A DNA stretch of 64,000 nt from Epiperipatus broadwayi (lineage: Eukaryota > Onychophora > Udeonychophora > Euonychophora > Peripatidae), in NCBI GenBank assembly GCA_028023455.1, contig JAQFVV010006273.1, forward strand, positions 1,738,001 to 1,802,000, in the 5' to 3' direction. Numbering within the stretch: position 1 is the first letter of the stretch; each line of letters begins with the position of its first letter. Position numbers and translations under genes: made by a program. This document shows positions 44,108 through 57,477 of this stretch, piece by piece. Under the pieces are notes generated by a model. That model was not told the DNA's origin, did not search any database, and was given only the letters and a program-made list of their open reading frames with translations.

Positions 44108-47100
44108 CTAAAAAATAAAAGTAAATAAATAATAGTTGGTCAGTGCAATTATTAAAGCCTGTAAATGGTCTAAATTCTAAAATTAAAAAAGCTTAGACTT
44201 TTATTTATGCCGCAAAATAATTTTTGTTAGTAATATTAAAAATTGTATTTTAATTTAAAAATAATTTATGAAAAAACTAAAATGCAAAAAAAGGTACTTA
44301 GATAATATGTCACAATTTTTAATAATAAACACATAAAAATATATTTTCATTTATATTTGATGTCCTACCAAAATTGTTAGCATATACATATACTAAATTC
44401 TTAAATTATATCATATTACTGAAAATTTGGGAACAGTCAGGTCTTGTGGAGTTTCATAATTTTTACATAAACTATTTACTAAAGTCAAACTGTAAAATAT
44501 GCTTTGGATCTTTGAAAGTCAAAAGATTAAGGTGAAGTTAAAAGCAAAATACAGCAGATCTATGCAAGTATGAAAAATAGAATCAATAAATAAAAGTTGC
44601 TGTTGTGCAATACATTTATATAAAGATTACAAAAAAAGTATTGAACTCTTCAAACATATCTCCAAAATTAAATTATTTAAAGACAAAGATATTGTAACAG
44701 TAAAATAGTATCATTAATAAGAGTTCATGGTTTTATTTTTTCAAAACATTTTGTAACAGAAAAGGGAAAAAAATAATAAAGATTATTTATAATATTTAGA
44801 TTTTAGAGACAATATGGTTAATTATAATACTCCAGAAAATATTACAAGAGTTACCAGAAGAAAAAAAGAGCCCAGAGGTGTAGAATAAAAAATAAATATA
44901 AAAATTGTTTTCTAAATATTTATATATATATATTGGTATTATTGGACTAGAAATTAATAACAATAAATATCTTGGTCAAATTAAATATTCATATAATTAG
45001 ATTTGAATAAAGTGTTTTTGGATATGTTTAATATAAAATATGTATACTAAAAGAAAAATTGAATAATAGATGTATTATTATCATGCTTCTTCATAGATTC
45101 AAAATTTTAATGCTTAATATTAAGCAATGCAGAAATTAAATGTCACTCATTAGACAGGTCAGAGATGCATAAGGAAGAAGTGAAAGTAAAATACAGTTAA
45201 CAAATAGGTATTATTAATATTTTAAAAAGAATAAAAAGTCTGAAATAGATATGAGATTGGTAAACTATTAATAGAAATGATGATAGATTAACAACTATAA
45301 TTCTAACCTGGATTTTTAAAGGTTGAATAGACTTAATAAGAAAACGTGAGATCAATTAAAAATGATTTCCGGGCCAGAAAAATTGATTTAAATTTAATTT
45401 TTTTTTTACTATACAAAATAAAGATTTGTATTTATATATTGGACTATTTCCATCATATAGTATTCAGTATTGAATGTCTTAAAAAATTAACTTTATTTAA
45501 ATTTTCAAAGTACATTCAATTGTTAGTAAATAGCAGACAGGTTAGTATATGCTTCAAATTTAATTCCCATAAATGCTATATTCAATAACTTTTTACAGTT
45601 AAAAAACAGACTTTTCACTCTAGTTTTTGATTTTTTTAATAGAGTTAACCAAAGCTATGACATTCAGCAAATTCATTTGGAAATGATTGATGTTTAAATT
45701 TATAGAGTAGAGCTATTTCATTCATTTTAAAACTCTGTACACAATAGACAAATTGTTAAATATGTAATGATAAATAACATTTTACAATGAAAACATCAAT
45801 CAAGTGATAATTTCCAATCACTACCAATTAATAATTGAATTGCCATCTAATTTCTGATTTCAATAACTTTTTATAGCAAGAAAACAATCTTATTATATTT
45901 GTTGATTTTTTTATAGACAATTGCTTGGAACTATAACAGCAATAAATCCCACAAGTGTAAATTGTTATATGAAGTCATATGGATGATATCACTTATCAGT
46001 ATGTCATCAGTTTCTGTTAAAATTTAATTTTTCAAGTATCTTTGAAAACTAGAAATAGATAAAAGTGAGATAATCAACTTTAAATAGTCCTTCCTTAATA
46101 AAAAATTGTCTATAACATTATCATTATATAATTTATTGTCTATAATGTAAATAGTTTATTCACCAATTAATGTTAAAAGTTTTTAGCATGCCATTTATTA
46201 TCAAAACTAATTTTATTCAGATTAAAAAATGGAATTCCAATTTCTATTTGTGTCCAAGTCCCTAAAAAGACTTTAAACATGATAAAAAAATAAATTTTTA
46301 AGTCAAACAAGATATTAATGAAGCTTCATTTTAATTGGCTTAAGGCCAATTGTTGATGGTGTTGCAGTGCCATCTGATGGTGGCAGTACAGTCCCTCCGC
46401 AACTACCAAATTATATAATGAACCAAACATACTATTACAAAACTGAAAAGCATGTGTGTGTATATCTTAACATTATCAAGGCTAAATTATGTTTGGATAA
46501 AAAATAGAATTTCATTTTCTGTCTGCATTTAAGTTCTTAAAAAAGTCAAATGGAACAAATTTTCAAATTAATCAAAATGTTGACAAAACTCAATTATAGT
46601 CTATTTAAATTAAACTTTTAAGCTTAGATGCACACAGAAAGTATACTTCTACTATTTTATATGAACATGATTTAATTTTAGGAATAGATGGCATGTTGAA
46701 TATTTTAAACATTGATTGGTGAGTTATTCATATATAATTTTCAGTTTAGCAATATTATGTTTGGTTTATTATATAATTTATTGTATTAGAGTTACAAGGA
46801 TATTAAAAAGAGCAGAAATTATTTTTGCCTAATAAAAATTTAATCTAAAGCAACTAGAAAGTGTTTCATTAATATCTTGACTGATCAAAAAAAATATTAT
46901 TTGTTATTACTGTTTGATTTATGATTTATCTCAAATCTTAGATGCACATAGAAAATAAGTTGGCCAATTATATATTTATGTATTTGTCAACTTTATAATA
47001 TCAAATACTAAAAATTAAACTAATCAATATAATAAACTAAATACATCAATTAATAATTAAATCACTGCCAAAATAGATTTATCAAGTGCAAAGTGACAGA

Positions 47101-48321
47101 ACAGTAGACCAGTATATATTATTCTACCTTTCTATGCTTCCAAAACATATTCCAATTGCCTTTAACATCAAAAGAATCCAGAATTATACATCATTATAAT
47201 AAGCAATTCTTTATTGTTTTTATTTTCATTTTTTAAAAGAAGAGAATCTTAGCTTGCTCAAACATAATTTTATAGCTTGTACTTCTTTTATGGATATATA
47301 ATGCAGAACTAAGATATTTATTTTTTACTACATGTAATTTTTTACAAAAGCAAAAAAAATATATAAACAATTCTAAATAATTTATTGAATAATACAAGAG
47401 AGAGAATTATTAGAAATATCATTCTTAGATTTGTCTATATCATTTTTGTTTCAATCAGTTTATACATTAAAGCTGTACAAATTTAAGATTTATTCTTTTA
47501 TTGTTTTATAAAACAGTATATATAACTCAAAGCAGTTTGAACTTAAATGAATGTGCAAATGTTTTTAAAAATAGAATAAAAAATAAATATCTTAGCTCTG
47601 CAATGTATATTCATAAAATAAATACAGGTTCCGTTTGTGCAGACTAAAGTTGTCTTTTTTAAAAAAAAAATGAAAAGAAAAAAATTAAAAAATATCTTTT
47701 AATAAATATTTATGATTCTGAAACTATTAACTTATTTAAAAGTCTTTTGATATTAAAGGTAACTGTAGTAGATGTTAGAATTACTGGAAGTGAAGATAAT
47801 ATATTTGTTTCATTTTGTGTTAGTTTGTATTTGAGATGCCCACCTTGGCAAAGAAACCACTGATAGTAAATTTGTAATTTAATTTTGGCTAGTGATTTAA
47901 TTGTGAACTGATATACTTAGTTTGCACATGAAGCTATGAACAACACTATATTTTGTTCCAAGATCCCCTCTTAATTTCAAGAAAATATAGCACATAATAG
48001 CTCATATTTTGTTGAAAAAGATTAATTAGAATAGAATATATATAATTTTATTGAACTGCAAGTATATGAAAAAAAGCCACAGTGATAGCACAAAATTTCA
48101 CAGATCAGCATGTTTTATAAATTGTTTGACATGCATATATGTGAAAAATTGACATGGTTTTGTTGTGCCAGAATTTGATTGTCATGATATCATGAACCAT
48201 AAATTTTGAATAAATATTACTGGACAAAACTATTACCAGATTAATAATCATAACAGGAACTATACCAAAGTACCATTAACTTTTGTGCAAGATTTTGAAT
48301 TAAATTAGATTTACAATTTAC
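44108..48321 (-). other. ABCC intron, phase 1, 4.2 kb
   Basis: GT-AG intron between confirmed exons. AT-rich with no transposon core recognised. A short open stretch near 46340-46500 (reading PIVDGVAVPSDGG on the plus strand) resembles coding sequence but matches nothing I know. Confidence 0.8.
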
Positions 48322-48451
48322 CTTCTTCAATATCTTTGGAAAATCTATTTATAATTCTTCCCACAGGATTACTATCATAAAATACCATTGGACTTTGAAT
48401 CACACTGCGAAACATTTTATCATGAAATGATGTTGATGCCTGGTATGCTGA
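48322..48451 (-). CDS. ABCC transporter exon (start of TMD2 core)
   Basis: 130 bp, 43 codons plus one base. Acceptor TTCTTTTAG and donor G|GTAAAT on the minus strand. The product contains FHDKMFRSVIQSPMVFYDSN followed by PVGRIINRFSKDIEE. This is the diagnostic ABCC motif (LHDKMF...P..FFD..P.GRI.NRFSKD), so the family call is firm. In ABCC proteins this is the start of the first long cytosolic extension of TMD2. Joined to the two downstream exons by matching phases (0 to 1 to 2 to 0) it gives 199 continuous residues. The subfamily is nearer ABCC4/ABCC5 than CFTR by eye, but I would not assign an orthologue. Confidence 0.95.
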
Positions 48452-48534
48452 CTAAAAGAATAATAAAATATTACATAAGTAAGATTGTAATTCTAAATTT
48501 ATTTAAAAGTACATTGATTACATAAGTAATATTC

Positions 48535-48680
48535 ATTAAGGCTGTATCCTCAAGCACATGCATATAAAATGCGATCATAGGGACCTCTACAGGTCTTAAA
48601 CCACAAGCTTGTGGTTTAAGACCTGTAGAGGTCCCTATGATCGCATTTTATATGCATGTGCTTGAGGCTACAGCCTTAAT
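48535..48680. repeat. Near-perfect 146 bp palindrome
   Basis: Two 73-base arms meet with no spacer at AAGCTT (centre 48607/48608). Only one base pair is mismatched (TATCCTC against the complement of GAGGCTA). Each end carries TTAA, as in piggyBac-type insertions, though TTAA is itself palindromic. It starts 84 bp upstream of an ABCC exon within its intron. Confidence 0.9.
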
Positions 48681-48776
48681 AAGTAAGATTGCTAAATTAT
48701 AAGTATCTTTTCAATCCAACTCCTTTATTCATTTATTTTTCAATTAATACATTTTCAATCACATCCATTCATCAAC

Positions 48777-48777
<1 letters not shown>

Positions 48778-48855
<78 letters not shown>

Positions 48856-48903
48856 CATCCATCCATCTATCTATCTATCTATCTATCTACCTACCTACCT
48901 ACA
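48778..48903 (+). repeat. (CTAT)n microsatellite
   Basis: About 30 tetranucleotide units with CATC and CTAC variants near the end. The encoded Ile/Tyr/Leu/Ser-rich frame is an artefact. Confidence 0.95.
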
Positions 48904-49550
48904 AATCTTTCACTCATTCGCATGTCTGCATATCTGCTTATTTATTTATCTATTACCCCATTCATCCATCCACATATTTACTGATAACGGATAAAACTCT
49001 AACAAAGTGGTAAAAAGTATGATATAGGAATTGAACACCAGTTTTAAAATATATGAGAGAAAAAGTACTGAAGTAATAAATGTCAAAATGCTGTATTTGA
49101 TTAGCTGGAACATTGATTCTAAAGTTTCAAATTACTTTAATGTTAAAGTTAATATCTGCATTTACTAAAGATTTGGTTATGTCTCTAAATCCATAAAAGT
49201 CATTAAATATATTTATATTATATAAAGTAAAACAACCTTTAAATAACACTGCAGGGCAAAGTTTTCTTCCTTTAAAATGAAACATTGAAAGAGCTATACT
49301 TTCCATCTTGTTGTTTTGCAATTTCTAATTAGAAAGATAAAGCAATTTTTTTTTTCTACACTCTAACTAAGAAAATATAAACTAAGTGATTAACTGAATT
49401 GACTTTGGTTGGTTACCCAGAAAAAAATTGTAAGCTTGCTTATAATCATAAAAAAAAAAAGATTTCCAAGTACCACCTGATTTAGATTAAAACTCCATTC
49501 TGAAACTACAGCATATCAATATGTTAACCTTCAATACCATATATATAACA
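48904..49550. other. AT-rich spacer, no feature seen
   Basis: Probably ABCC intron on the minus strand; nothing recognisable. Confidence 0.4.
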
Positions 49551-50960
49551 ATCATCGTCAATCATTATCAAATCACTGCAGTATGAAGGTCTCTCCAAGT
49601 TCAATCCATTTTCTCTGATCTCTAGCCTCTCTTCTCCACATCATCACTGCACACTTTCTTATTCCGTCCATCCATCTCTTATGTAGTCTCTTTCTGAATC
49701 TTTTACAATCTCTTGAAATTCAGTTTAAGATTTCCATTGTCCATCTATTATCACCTCTTCTAACAATATGCCCAGCCCAAATCCAGTCTTTAAAATCTTT
49801 CAATGATGTCAGTAAACACCTGTTTGTTTTTTTACCCATATATAACATTTCGATCTCTTCTTGTTACTTATAACATGAATTTCTCCTTACTTCTTTGAAT
49901 GGTCTGAACTCTCTGCATTGCTCTTCTCTTAAATGTCCAAGTCTCAGATACATAAGTAAGAACTGGTAAAACACATTTATTAAAAATCTCCTTTATCAAA
50001 CACATAGGCATATTTCCTTTTAGTATTAAGTTATTAATCTAACCAAGTTTCATTCTATGATTAATTTCATCTATTATGTTTCCATTTGTAGTAATAATCT
50101 GACCAAAGTATTTATAGTTGTTAAATTTTTTTAACCTATCATAACCAATATTTATTATCATCTTTTGAGAAAATCCATTAAACATTACTTAAATCTTTTT
50201 ACATTTACCTTTCTTACTTTTATCTGATAACTTTTGCAACATTTCCTGTGCTGAAGCATTATTTTTAAAGACAACTACATCATCTACAAAATCTAAATGA
50301 CTTAAATAATCTCTATTTAATTTTATTTCTTTAGCTTCCCATTTTAATCCACAAAATACTTCTTGCAACTGCTATAGAAAGTTGTGAGATAACACCCTTC
50401 TCAATGTCAACCTTCCTAGTATCATTATGTAATGTAATTGTTGCTGTTGCAGTTTTATAAATATTCTCCAGAATACGACAATATTCTGGGTTTATACCTT
50501 GATGATACAATTCTTTAATCATTGAAGAAATGCTTATAGAATGAAATGCCGTTTCATTAATCTACAAATTCAAAACATAATGGAAACTCATATTTATTGG
50601 TTCTTTCTATAACTTCTCCCAATACTTGGATATTATCTACTATACTAAAACCACTTTTAAATCCAGCTTATTCTTTTGGTTGATTGAAATCCAATGTCTT
50701 TGCGGACAAGTTGTAATTATCTTGGAAATTTTTTGCATAAATCTGACAAAAGAGTGATAGGTCTGTAACTTCTAATATCTTATTTATCACCTTTTTAAAA
50801 TATTAATATTAATACTGCATTTTTCCAATTATCTGGTACATCTTTATTATTTAGACATTTGTGATATAGCTTTTTCCAAAAATTTTTTATTTCTTCACTT
50901 GTTTTTTTTTAACATATCAATTATAATTCCATCATTACCTGAGCAATTAAGCAATATCGA
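49551..50960 (-). pseudogene. RTE-like LINE copy, degenerate
   Basis: The minus strand carries the same RT as the plus-strand copy at 51397-52416 but extends farther 5', into the palm region (VPDNWKNAV, then SYRPITLLSD). Many stops and frameshifts are visible, for example near 50375 and 50180. The catalytic segment reads FVDDVV where the other copy has FADDVV. Its 3' end is a TGATGATTG-like tail at 49551. Truncated at the 5' end. Confidence 0.8.
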
Positions 50961-51396
50961 TACAATTAATTACTTATAATTTACACATTTAAGTCTTAAT
51001 AATATATATTTAACAGTTCAAGATTATTTCTCATATCGCTGTTATTAAATAAATGTATACTATCAATCTAAAGCATAAAACCAAAAGTATTTTTTTGTTT
51101 ATGATCAAAAGATTGAATATTTTTTTGTTTATGATCAAAAGATTGCATGTCTTTTCTCTTGATCTCATTTTCTTATGTAAAGGATTGTCTGAAACAAGTT
51201 AGTCAGAAAGCATGAATTTAAATCAGTCAAACTATTTATTTTAAAATTATTTTTAATTGCTTTATAGTAATAATTGACAAGTGTTATACTATTGTCAATT
51301 TAAACATTGCCAATACAGATATGTAATATAATTTATGTCAAGTATACTAATAATATGTAATATTTTGAATTTATTTATTTCTCATATGACTGGTTT
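50961..51396. other. Spacer between inverted RTE copies
   Basis: AT-rich. Contains a tandem duplication of TTTTTTGTTTATGATCAAAA at about 51089-51150 and no coding sequence. Confidence 0.6.
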
Positions 51397-52416
51397 ATTA
51401 AATAAATGTATCATCAAGGTATAGATCCAGGATATTGTCATATTTTAAAGAATATTTATAAAAATGCAACAGCAACAATTAGATTACACAATGATAGTAG
51501 GAAAGTCAACATTGAGAAGGGTGTAAGACAGGGTGACTCCATATCTCCAAAACTTTTTACAGCAGTGCTGCAAGAAGTATTTTGTGGATTAAAATGGGAA
51601 GCTAAAGGAGTGAAAGTAAATGGAGATTATTTAAGTCATTTAGATTTTGCAGATGATGTAGTTGTTTTTGCAAATAATGATTTAGAGTTACAGGAAATGT
51701 TGCAGGAGTTATCAAATGAAAGTAAGAAAGTAGGACTAAAGATAAATGTTAAAAAGTCTAAAGTAATGTTTAATCAATTTGCTCAAAATATGAAAATAAA
51801 GATTGATTATGATGAATTAGAAGAAGTTAACAATTACAAATACCTTGGTCAGATTATTAATACAGATGGAAACATAATGGATGAAATTAATCATAGAATT
51901 AAACTTGGTTGGAGTGCTTTTGGCAGAAATAACTTGATACTAAAAGGAAATATGCCTATGTGTTTGAAAATGAAAGTTTTTAATAAATGTGTTTTGCCAG
52001 TTCTTACTTATGGATCTGAGACTTGGACACTTAATAGCAGAGCAATACAGAGACTTCAAACCACTCAAAGAAGTATGGAGATATGCATGTTAGGAGTAAC
52101 AAGAAGAGATCGAAAACGCAATGTATGGGTAAGAGAACAAACAGGTGTTACTGACCTCATTGAAAAAATTACAAGACTGAAGTGGAGTTGTGCTGGACAT
52201 ATTGCTAGAAGAGGTGATAATAGATGGATAATTGAAATGTTAAACTGGATTCCAAGAGATTGTAAAAGATGACCACATGTGAGATGGATGGATGAAATAA
52301 GAAAGTGTGCAGGGGTGATATGGAGAAGAGAAGCTAAAGATCAGAAAAGATGGATTGAACTTGGAGAGACCTTCATCATGCAGTGGATTGATAATGGTTG
52401 ATGATGATGATGATCC
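51397..52416 (+). pseudogene. RTE-like LINE, RT C-terminal half
   Basis: 288 codons are open from about 51406 to a TGA at 52270. The same frame then continues for about 43 codons (PHVRWMDEI...QWIDNG) to a TGA at 52399, so one premature stop separates it from the family's normal C-terminus. RT motifs: RQGDSISPKLF at residues 41-51, FADD at 81-84, LGQIINTDG at about 147-155, and LPVLTYGSETWTL at about 197-209. The C-terminal RRPHVRW...W..A.D..RW block is typical of RTE-class elements. The element ends in TTGATGATGATGATGATCC, a TGA-repeat tail. It lacks the endonuclease and the N-terminal palm, so it is 5'-truncated. It lies upstream of the ABCC exons, probably in an intron. Confidence 0.85.
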
Positions 52417-53414
52417 TCTCAAACTAAACCATAAGACAATAATTTTTTATAGAGTTTTTATATAAAACAGTCATATAAAAAATAATCTCGAAGTGTTATA
52501 TATTATTAAAAGATTGTAACTTATAATACATATTTTCATTCCTTAAATCTGGATTGTTAATGTTTAAATTAAGAATGATCTGAAACATGTCAATTATAAT
52601 TATAAAGCTATTAAAAATAGCTTTAACATAATTAGTATGACTGATTGAAATTCATGTTTTCTGGCTAAAATATTTCAGTAAACACTCTGTATAAGAAAAT
52701 GTAATTTTCTCTCTATAAACAAAAAACAAAAACAAAATATCTTATGCTTTAGCTAGGGAATGTACATTTACTTTATCATTTTGGACACAATGCAAACAAA
52801 TCACTTAAAATACACAAAAAAAATCACTTAAAATACACAATGGAAAAAAGCTGTTGCCAGAAGTAAATCTATTTAATAACTAAAAATGTCAAATGATTGT
52901 AAAATTAGGTAATAAATCACGCTGATAAGAATCCCAGATCGTGCATGCTGTTAAGGATCGAGGGATTATTTTGCGAAAATAATACATTTATTGTGGAAGT
53001 GAAAAAACCGCAGGTATACTAAAGCCGGTACAGCTATACTAATAAGTATCAAAATAATCTTGAAATGTTACAAATTTTTAAAACACAGGATGTAATGTAC
53101 ACTTACATATATATATTGAGCCGATAATTTTGATCAACTCATTATATTCTCTGCGTGTATGTAAATATATGTATATACATATATTCATTAAATAGAAAAT
53201 AAAAGCTGTGTGTATAGAAAGTTTTTTTTGGTATTATTTATTAGTTTTTTTATTGGGATTTAAAAAAAGCAAAATGATAGATTAGTTATTTTTTAATTGG
53301 ATTGAGAAATTAAATGGAAAGTGATAGAAAAAAAAAGTTTTTGGAAACAATTTCGTAATTAATTATTTTAATTTTCTAATCTGAAGGGAGGGGAGAGAGA
53401 AAAAAATTAGTCAA
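52417..53414. other. AT-rich stretch, no gene seen
   Basis: No coding or structural RNA signal recognised. A short (AT)n run occurs near 53108, and AAAACCGCAGGTATA near 53004 recurs near 54431. Confidence 0.45.
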
Positions 53415-53494
53415 GCATTGGTGGTCGAGAGGTCAGTGACAGCTGCTTTACAAGAAGTTGTCCCGGGTTAGCGGGTTCGCTTCCCGGCTAATGC
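53415..53494 (+). tRNA. tRNA-like cloverleaf (pseudogene or SINE head)
   Basis: The 80-base segment folds as a type II tRNA. It has a 7 bp acceptor stem GCATTGG/CTAATGC with one G-T pair, a D stem GTC/GAC, a perfect A box TGGTCGAGAGG, a 7-base anticodon loop TTTACAA (anticodon UAC), a 12-base variable arm, and a B box GGTTCGCTTCC with one deviation from the consensus. The anticodon stem has a G-A mismatch and the T stem has one mismatch. Leu/Ser-like architecture with a Val-type anticodon argues against a functional tRNA. The downstream poly-A-like run (53508-53518) and about 100 bp of following sequence suggest a SINE. Confidence 0.5.
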
Positions 53495-56400
53495 TATGAC
53501 ACATGGGAAAAAAAAAAGAATTGTAAATAATTCCATTGTCGTGACTTCTGGTTAGGAAGGTGTTAGAAACAAAAAAAGTGAAAGGAGTGCCAATCACTGG
53601 CCAGAAATGTGATCAAAGAAAAGGACTATAGAGAGAAAAACCTATTGTGATTTATTATTAGTCTTTTAGTGAAAAATAAATTATTATATAAAAAATGGAA
53701 ATAAAAATGATCGAAGGCTAAACAAAATACTCTTAAGTTAAACAAGAACTAGATATGCAATATCCATATTTAGTCATTCACCCAGTGACAACAAAAATCT
53801 TAGCTTAATCTTAAAAAAATTAATAAAAGCAATTTTCGTATGAATAATGTCAGTTACTGCACCATTGCATTTAAACATTAATATTTCTAATAAATCTCAG
53901 GGTTTTGATAGCATTTCTGATATTATATGCCAATAAGTATATAACAATTCCTTAAAACATTATACATGTGGCTAGCATAACATCACACTTAGCAAATAAT
54001 ACTTTAATATATATCACTTCTCAGGAATTTGAAGATCATAAAGACCTTTAGACATTTTGTATAATAAAGTTTCTTAGGATATGACTGAATACAAATGGGC
54101 ATTTTATGGTTATATCCAGTTCATATCTCTTAGCAAATAAATAAAGCAATGAAAGATAAACAATATTCACTTAACTAACTTTATTTAAAGTATAAATAAA
54201 ATTAGGTGATTATAATTAAATTTATATGACCACATGAATCAAAGTGATGATGATGAAAAATAAAATGCAAAATCATTATTTTAAAAATAATAAATAAATT
54301 TATTAAACAAAATATGAAATCATAAATACAGGAATAAATATATATATATAAGATAACTAAATCAATATCTCTGATAATGTTCTCTAAATAAATGAAAATG
54401 AATTTATTTATAAGTGCTATTATAACAAGAAAACCGCAGGTATATGCAATACCGTGTAACTTGTGTCATTCACACAAATACAAAATTATTAAAAAAAGTT
54501 GCCAATAAATAGGATTTAAATATATCTTTATTACTATAAATTAAAATAGAATTAGAGATTTTTCTATGTCACACAGATGTTAAATATTTCCCCTCTAGTC
54601 AAAATGGTATCTTCTTAGTTTGTTCTTTATCTAGGTACAAAAACTTATTCCTCTAGATAAATAAATATCAACAAGGCCAATTTATATAGAATTAAGATCC
54701 TAAATAAAAAATTATCTCTTTGACTTATAGCCATGGATTAACTATTTATTTCTTATATTCTAACTTTATTACTATGAGTACATTTAAATCATTATTTATT
54801 CATCTAAATAAACACATTTATAATATGATACCATTAAATTATATAAGTATATAAGAAAACAAAATATAGGATCTATAAGACAAGAGCATCTCATAACCAA
54901 TAAGAGAACGTAATAGTATTATTATATAACAGTAACAACCTATCTCTAATAAAATAAAATAAAACATGTAAATATCTTATAGCAATTTAAATGTTAAAGC
55001 CATACTATTTGGTCTTCTTACTGATGAGAATATTGATAAATATGTAACACATGCAATTAAAATATTACACAAAAAAAAAAAAACATTGCAAAGAAAACAT
55101 TATAAAATCACTATTAACCATTAAAGTTTAGGAATAATTTAATCCAATTCCTTTATGTGTACAATTTTTTTAGGTTCCATTAATAAGCTTCCTTTTTACA
55201 AATATACTTATTATTTTATTCTTTTAAAATTCCACATTATAATGTATGATGACTTCAACATCATTAGTTTTTAAAATTTTATTGACAAAGGAGATAAGAC
55301 TTTTAAACAGTGAGAAGAACAATAATAATATCATCATAAATTTTAAATCCATTATGAAGGTAATTAGGTCTAGATTCTTAAGGCAATTAAGTTTCAGTTA
55401 ATTATCCTTTTTACGAAATGAAGGATGTTATTCTATTTTGATTTCTCATGGCATTAGTTTTTATAAAATTAGCAAAAACATAACCATTAAGTTAAATCAG
55501 AACTTCTCAAGTATGCTTAATTAGTATTCACATAAACTGGAAAACAAAAGCAAAATTTGATCAACTTAGCATAGCAAACTTAATAATTGCAAAACTATTT
55601 GAAGACTCAAACATTTGGTTTTATTTTTAAATAATTCTGAGATTAAAATTAGAATTTATCCAATGAAAAATTTCATAGGCTTTAGAAGATGAACAATTAA
55701 TTATTCTGATATTATTAAATCATGTTTGATGGTCGTAAAACTTCACATCCACCTCTGAAGATGAATGTTCAATGGTTCCTTTCAGCTGTATCCAGCTGAA
55801 TCAAGTAGCCATAATGGCAAATTGAATGCTTAAAACTTATAAAGTTTACCAAATGAACTTTTCATGTAAAGATTCTTAAATTTCATTGAATACTAAAGGA
55901 TATAGATTCAAATTCTTCTTTCATTCAATTACAATTTGTATGCAAAAATTTTATCACTTAGGCACAACAATCAATTTCATCCTAATGATAAAACTTTCCC
56001 TGTTGCTTTCTGCACAGCAAAATCAGTCATATTATACTACATTTTACATACATAAAATATTTAAAAATAAAATTATTATAAAGATAAACATTACAATTAT
56101 TTATCCTTATTCTGAAAATAAATTATATATTAATACTTTATCTATTAAAATGAATGTTTTAATTTTTTAAATTGACGATTCTCATATTACATATTCAATT
56201 ATTCTTATGGCCCTATACTAAATATATTTTTAACCTCTAAAGAACATCATTTTATTATAGCTAGACATAAAAATTAGCACATTGACAGACATTTAAATGT
56301 GATATGAAAGTTAAGTTTGTTTACAACTGATTTTAAGTGAGGTATAAATCGCTGATTTTATGATGATGTTGCAATTGATTTCTCCATTTTAGTAAAGGAC

Positions 56401-57477
56401 ATTTAACAATAAAATATATCCCAGTATAATGTAGGGTTGGTAACTTAATTTTGTTAATGAATGGTTTTGCTAAATTTTGAATTTAGCCATGAGTTTATAA
56501 TTTTGATACACATTTTTAGACTTGTTTTAAACTATGTTTGCCATCTTGGATATTCCCTAGCAATGCTATACTCGTATATATAAGATAACTTGATAATTAC
56601 AATTGTAGTATTTAAAAAAATGAAAGCTAATTACTTTTTAATATTGGACTAAAGGGGTTACTATCACAATATATTGAAGCAATATTTATATATGCTTCAT
56701 ATATTTAATTTGAAAATTGTATAGGAATTTTAAAATAAAGTTTTTTAACAATTTTTAATTAAGTAGAAATTTTATATATATAGTAACGGTCACTGCCTGC
56801 GTCTCTATATGCATTGAGCATGACATGCATTTTTTAACATCGAGCAGCAATTAACAAATATTCAAAGGCATCCAAAATATACATTACTATAATCATACCT
56901 TTGAAAGGTTCGTTTACTGCAACCTTTGCGCACCACCTTAAGAAAGAGATTGCTCCCCTCCCCAAGGGATATGATCATGTAATTAATAAAAAGTTATAAT
57001 CTCTTATATTTTCTTTTTTATTATATATAAAATCAATAGAAAAGTGAATGCCTAACGAATGATTCCCGATCCCGGTAAGTTTAATCCCTGACTAGCTCAA
57101 TCAACTCATGATCTCGGGATGGTGGTTTGTTGCTTCGTTAACAGAAAAGGTCAAACAATAATATAATTATCAAATACACAGCACAACGCCATATTTTAAA
57201 ATTAGATGTTAAATTTATTAAGCCCTCTATGATTCTATAAATATTTACAGAATAAAGAAGAGAATACACACACACATAAACGATATTAATTAAAATTCCA
57301 GCGTATAAATAAATTTTAAATAGTTTTATAAATGGGAAAGGAATGGTCTGAAATTCTCCCCTGCTTACACTTTAAACCCAAAACATGGAATAAATTACTT
57401 ATACGAAAACAATGTGTATTGGCCATGATATGCATGTGTTTTATAATAATAATAAAAAATGATTTAGCCACGAGTTA
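53495..57477. other. AT-rich stretch, no gene seen
   Basis: Nothing recognised as a gene on either strand; if the ABCC gene continues upstream, this is probably intron. An (AT)n tract at about 56774-56784 borders TAACGGTCACTGCCTGCG, which resembles the nested-insertion start TAACGGTCATGATCG at 11408 and TAACGCCACTGTCTGC near 11786. Confidence 0.4.

Noticed and set aside
48689-48994. ORF rich in Ser-Ile-Tyr-Leu repeats
   Set aside because: Direct translation of the (CTAT)n microsatellite.
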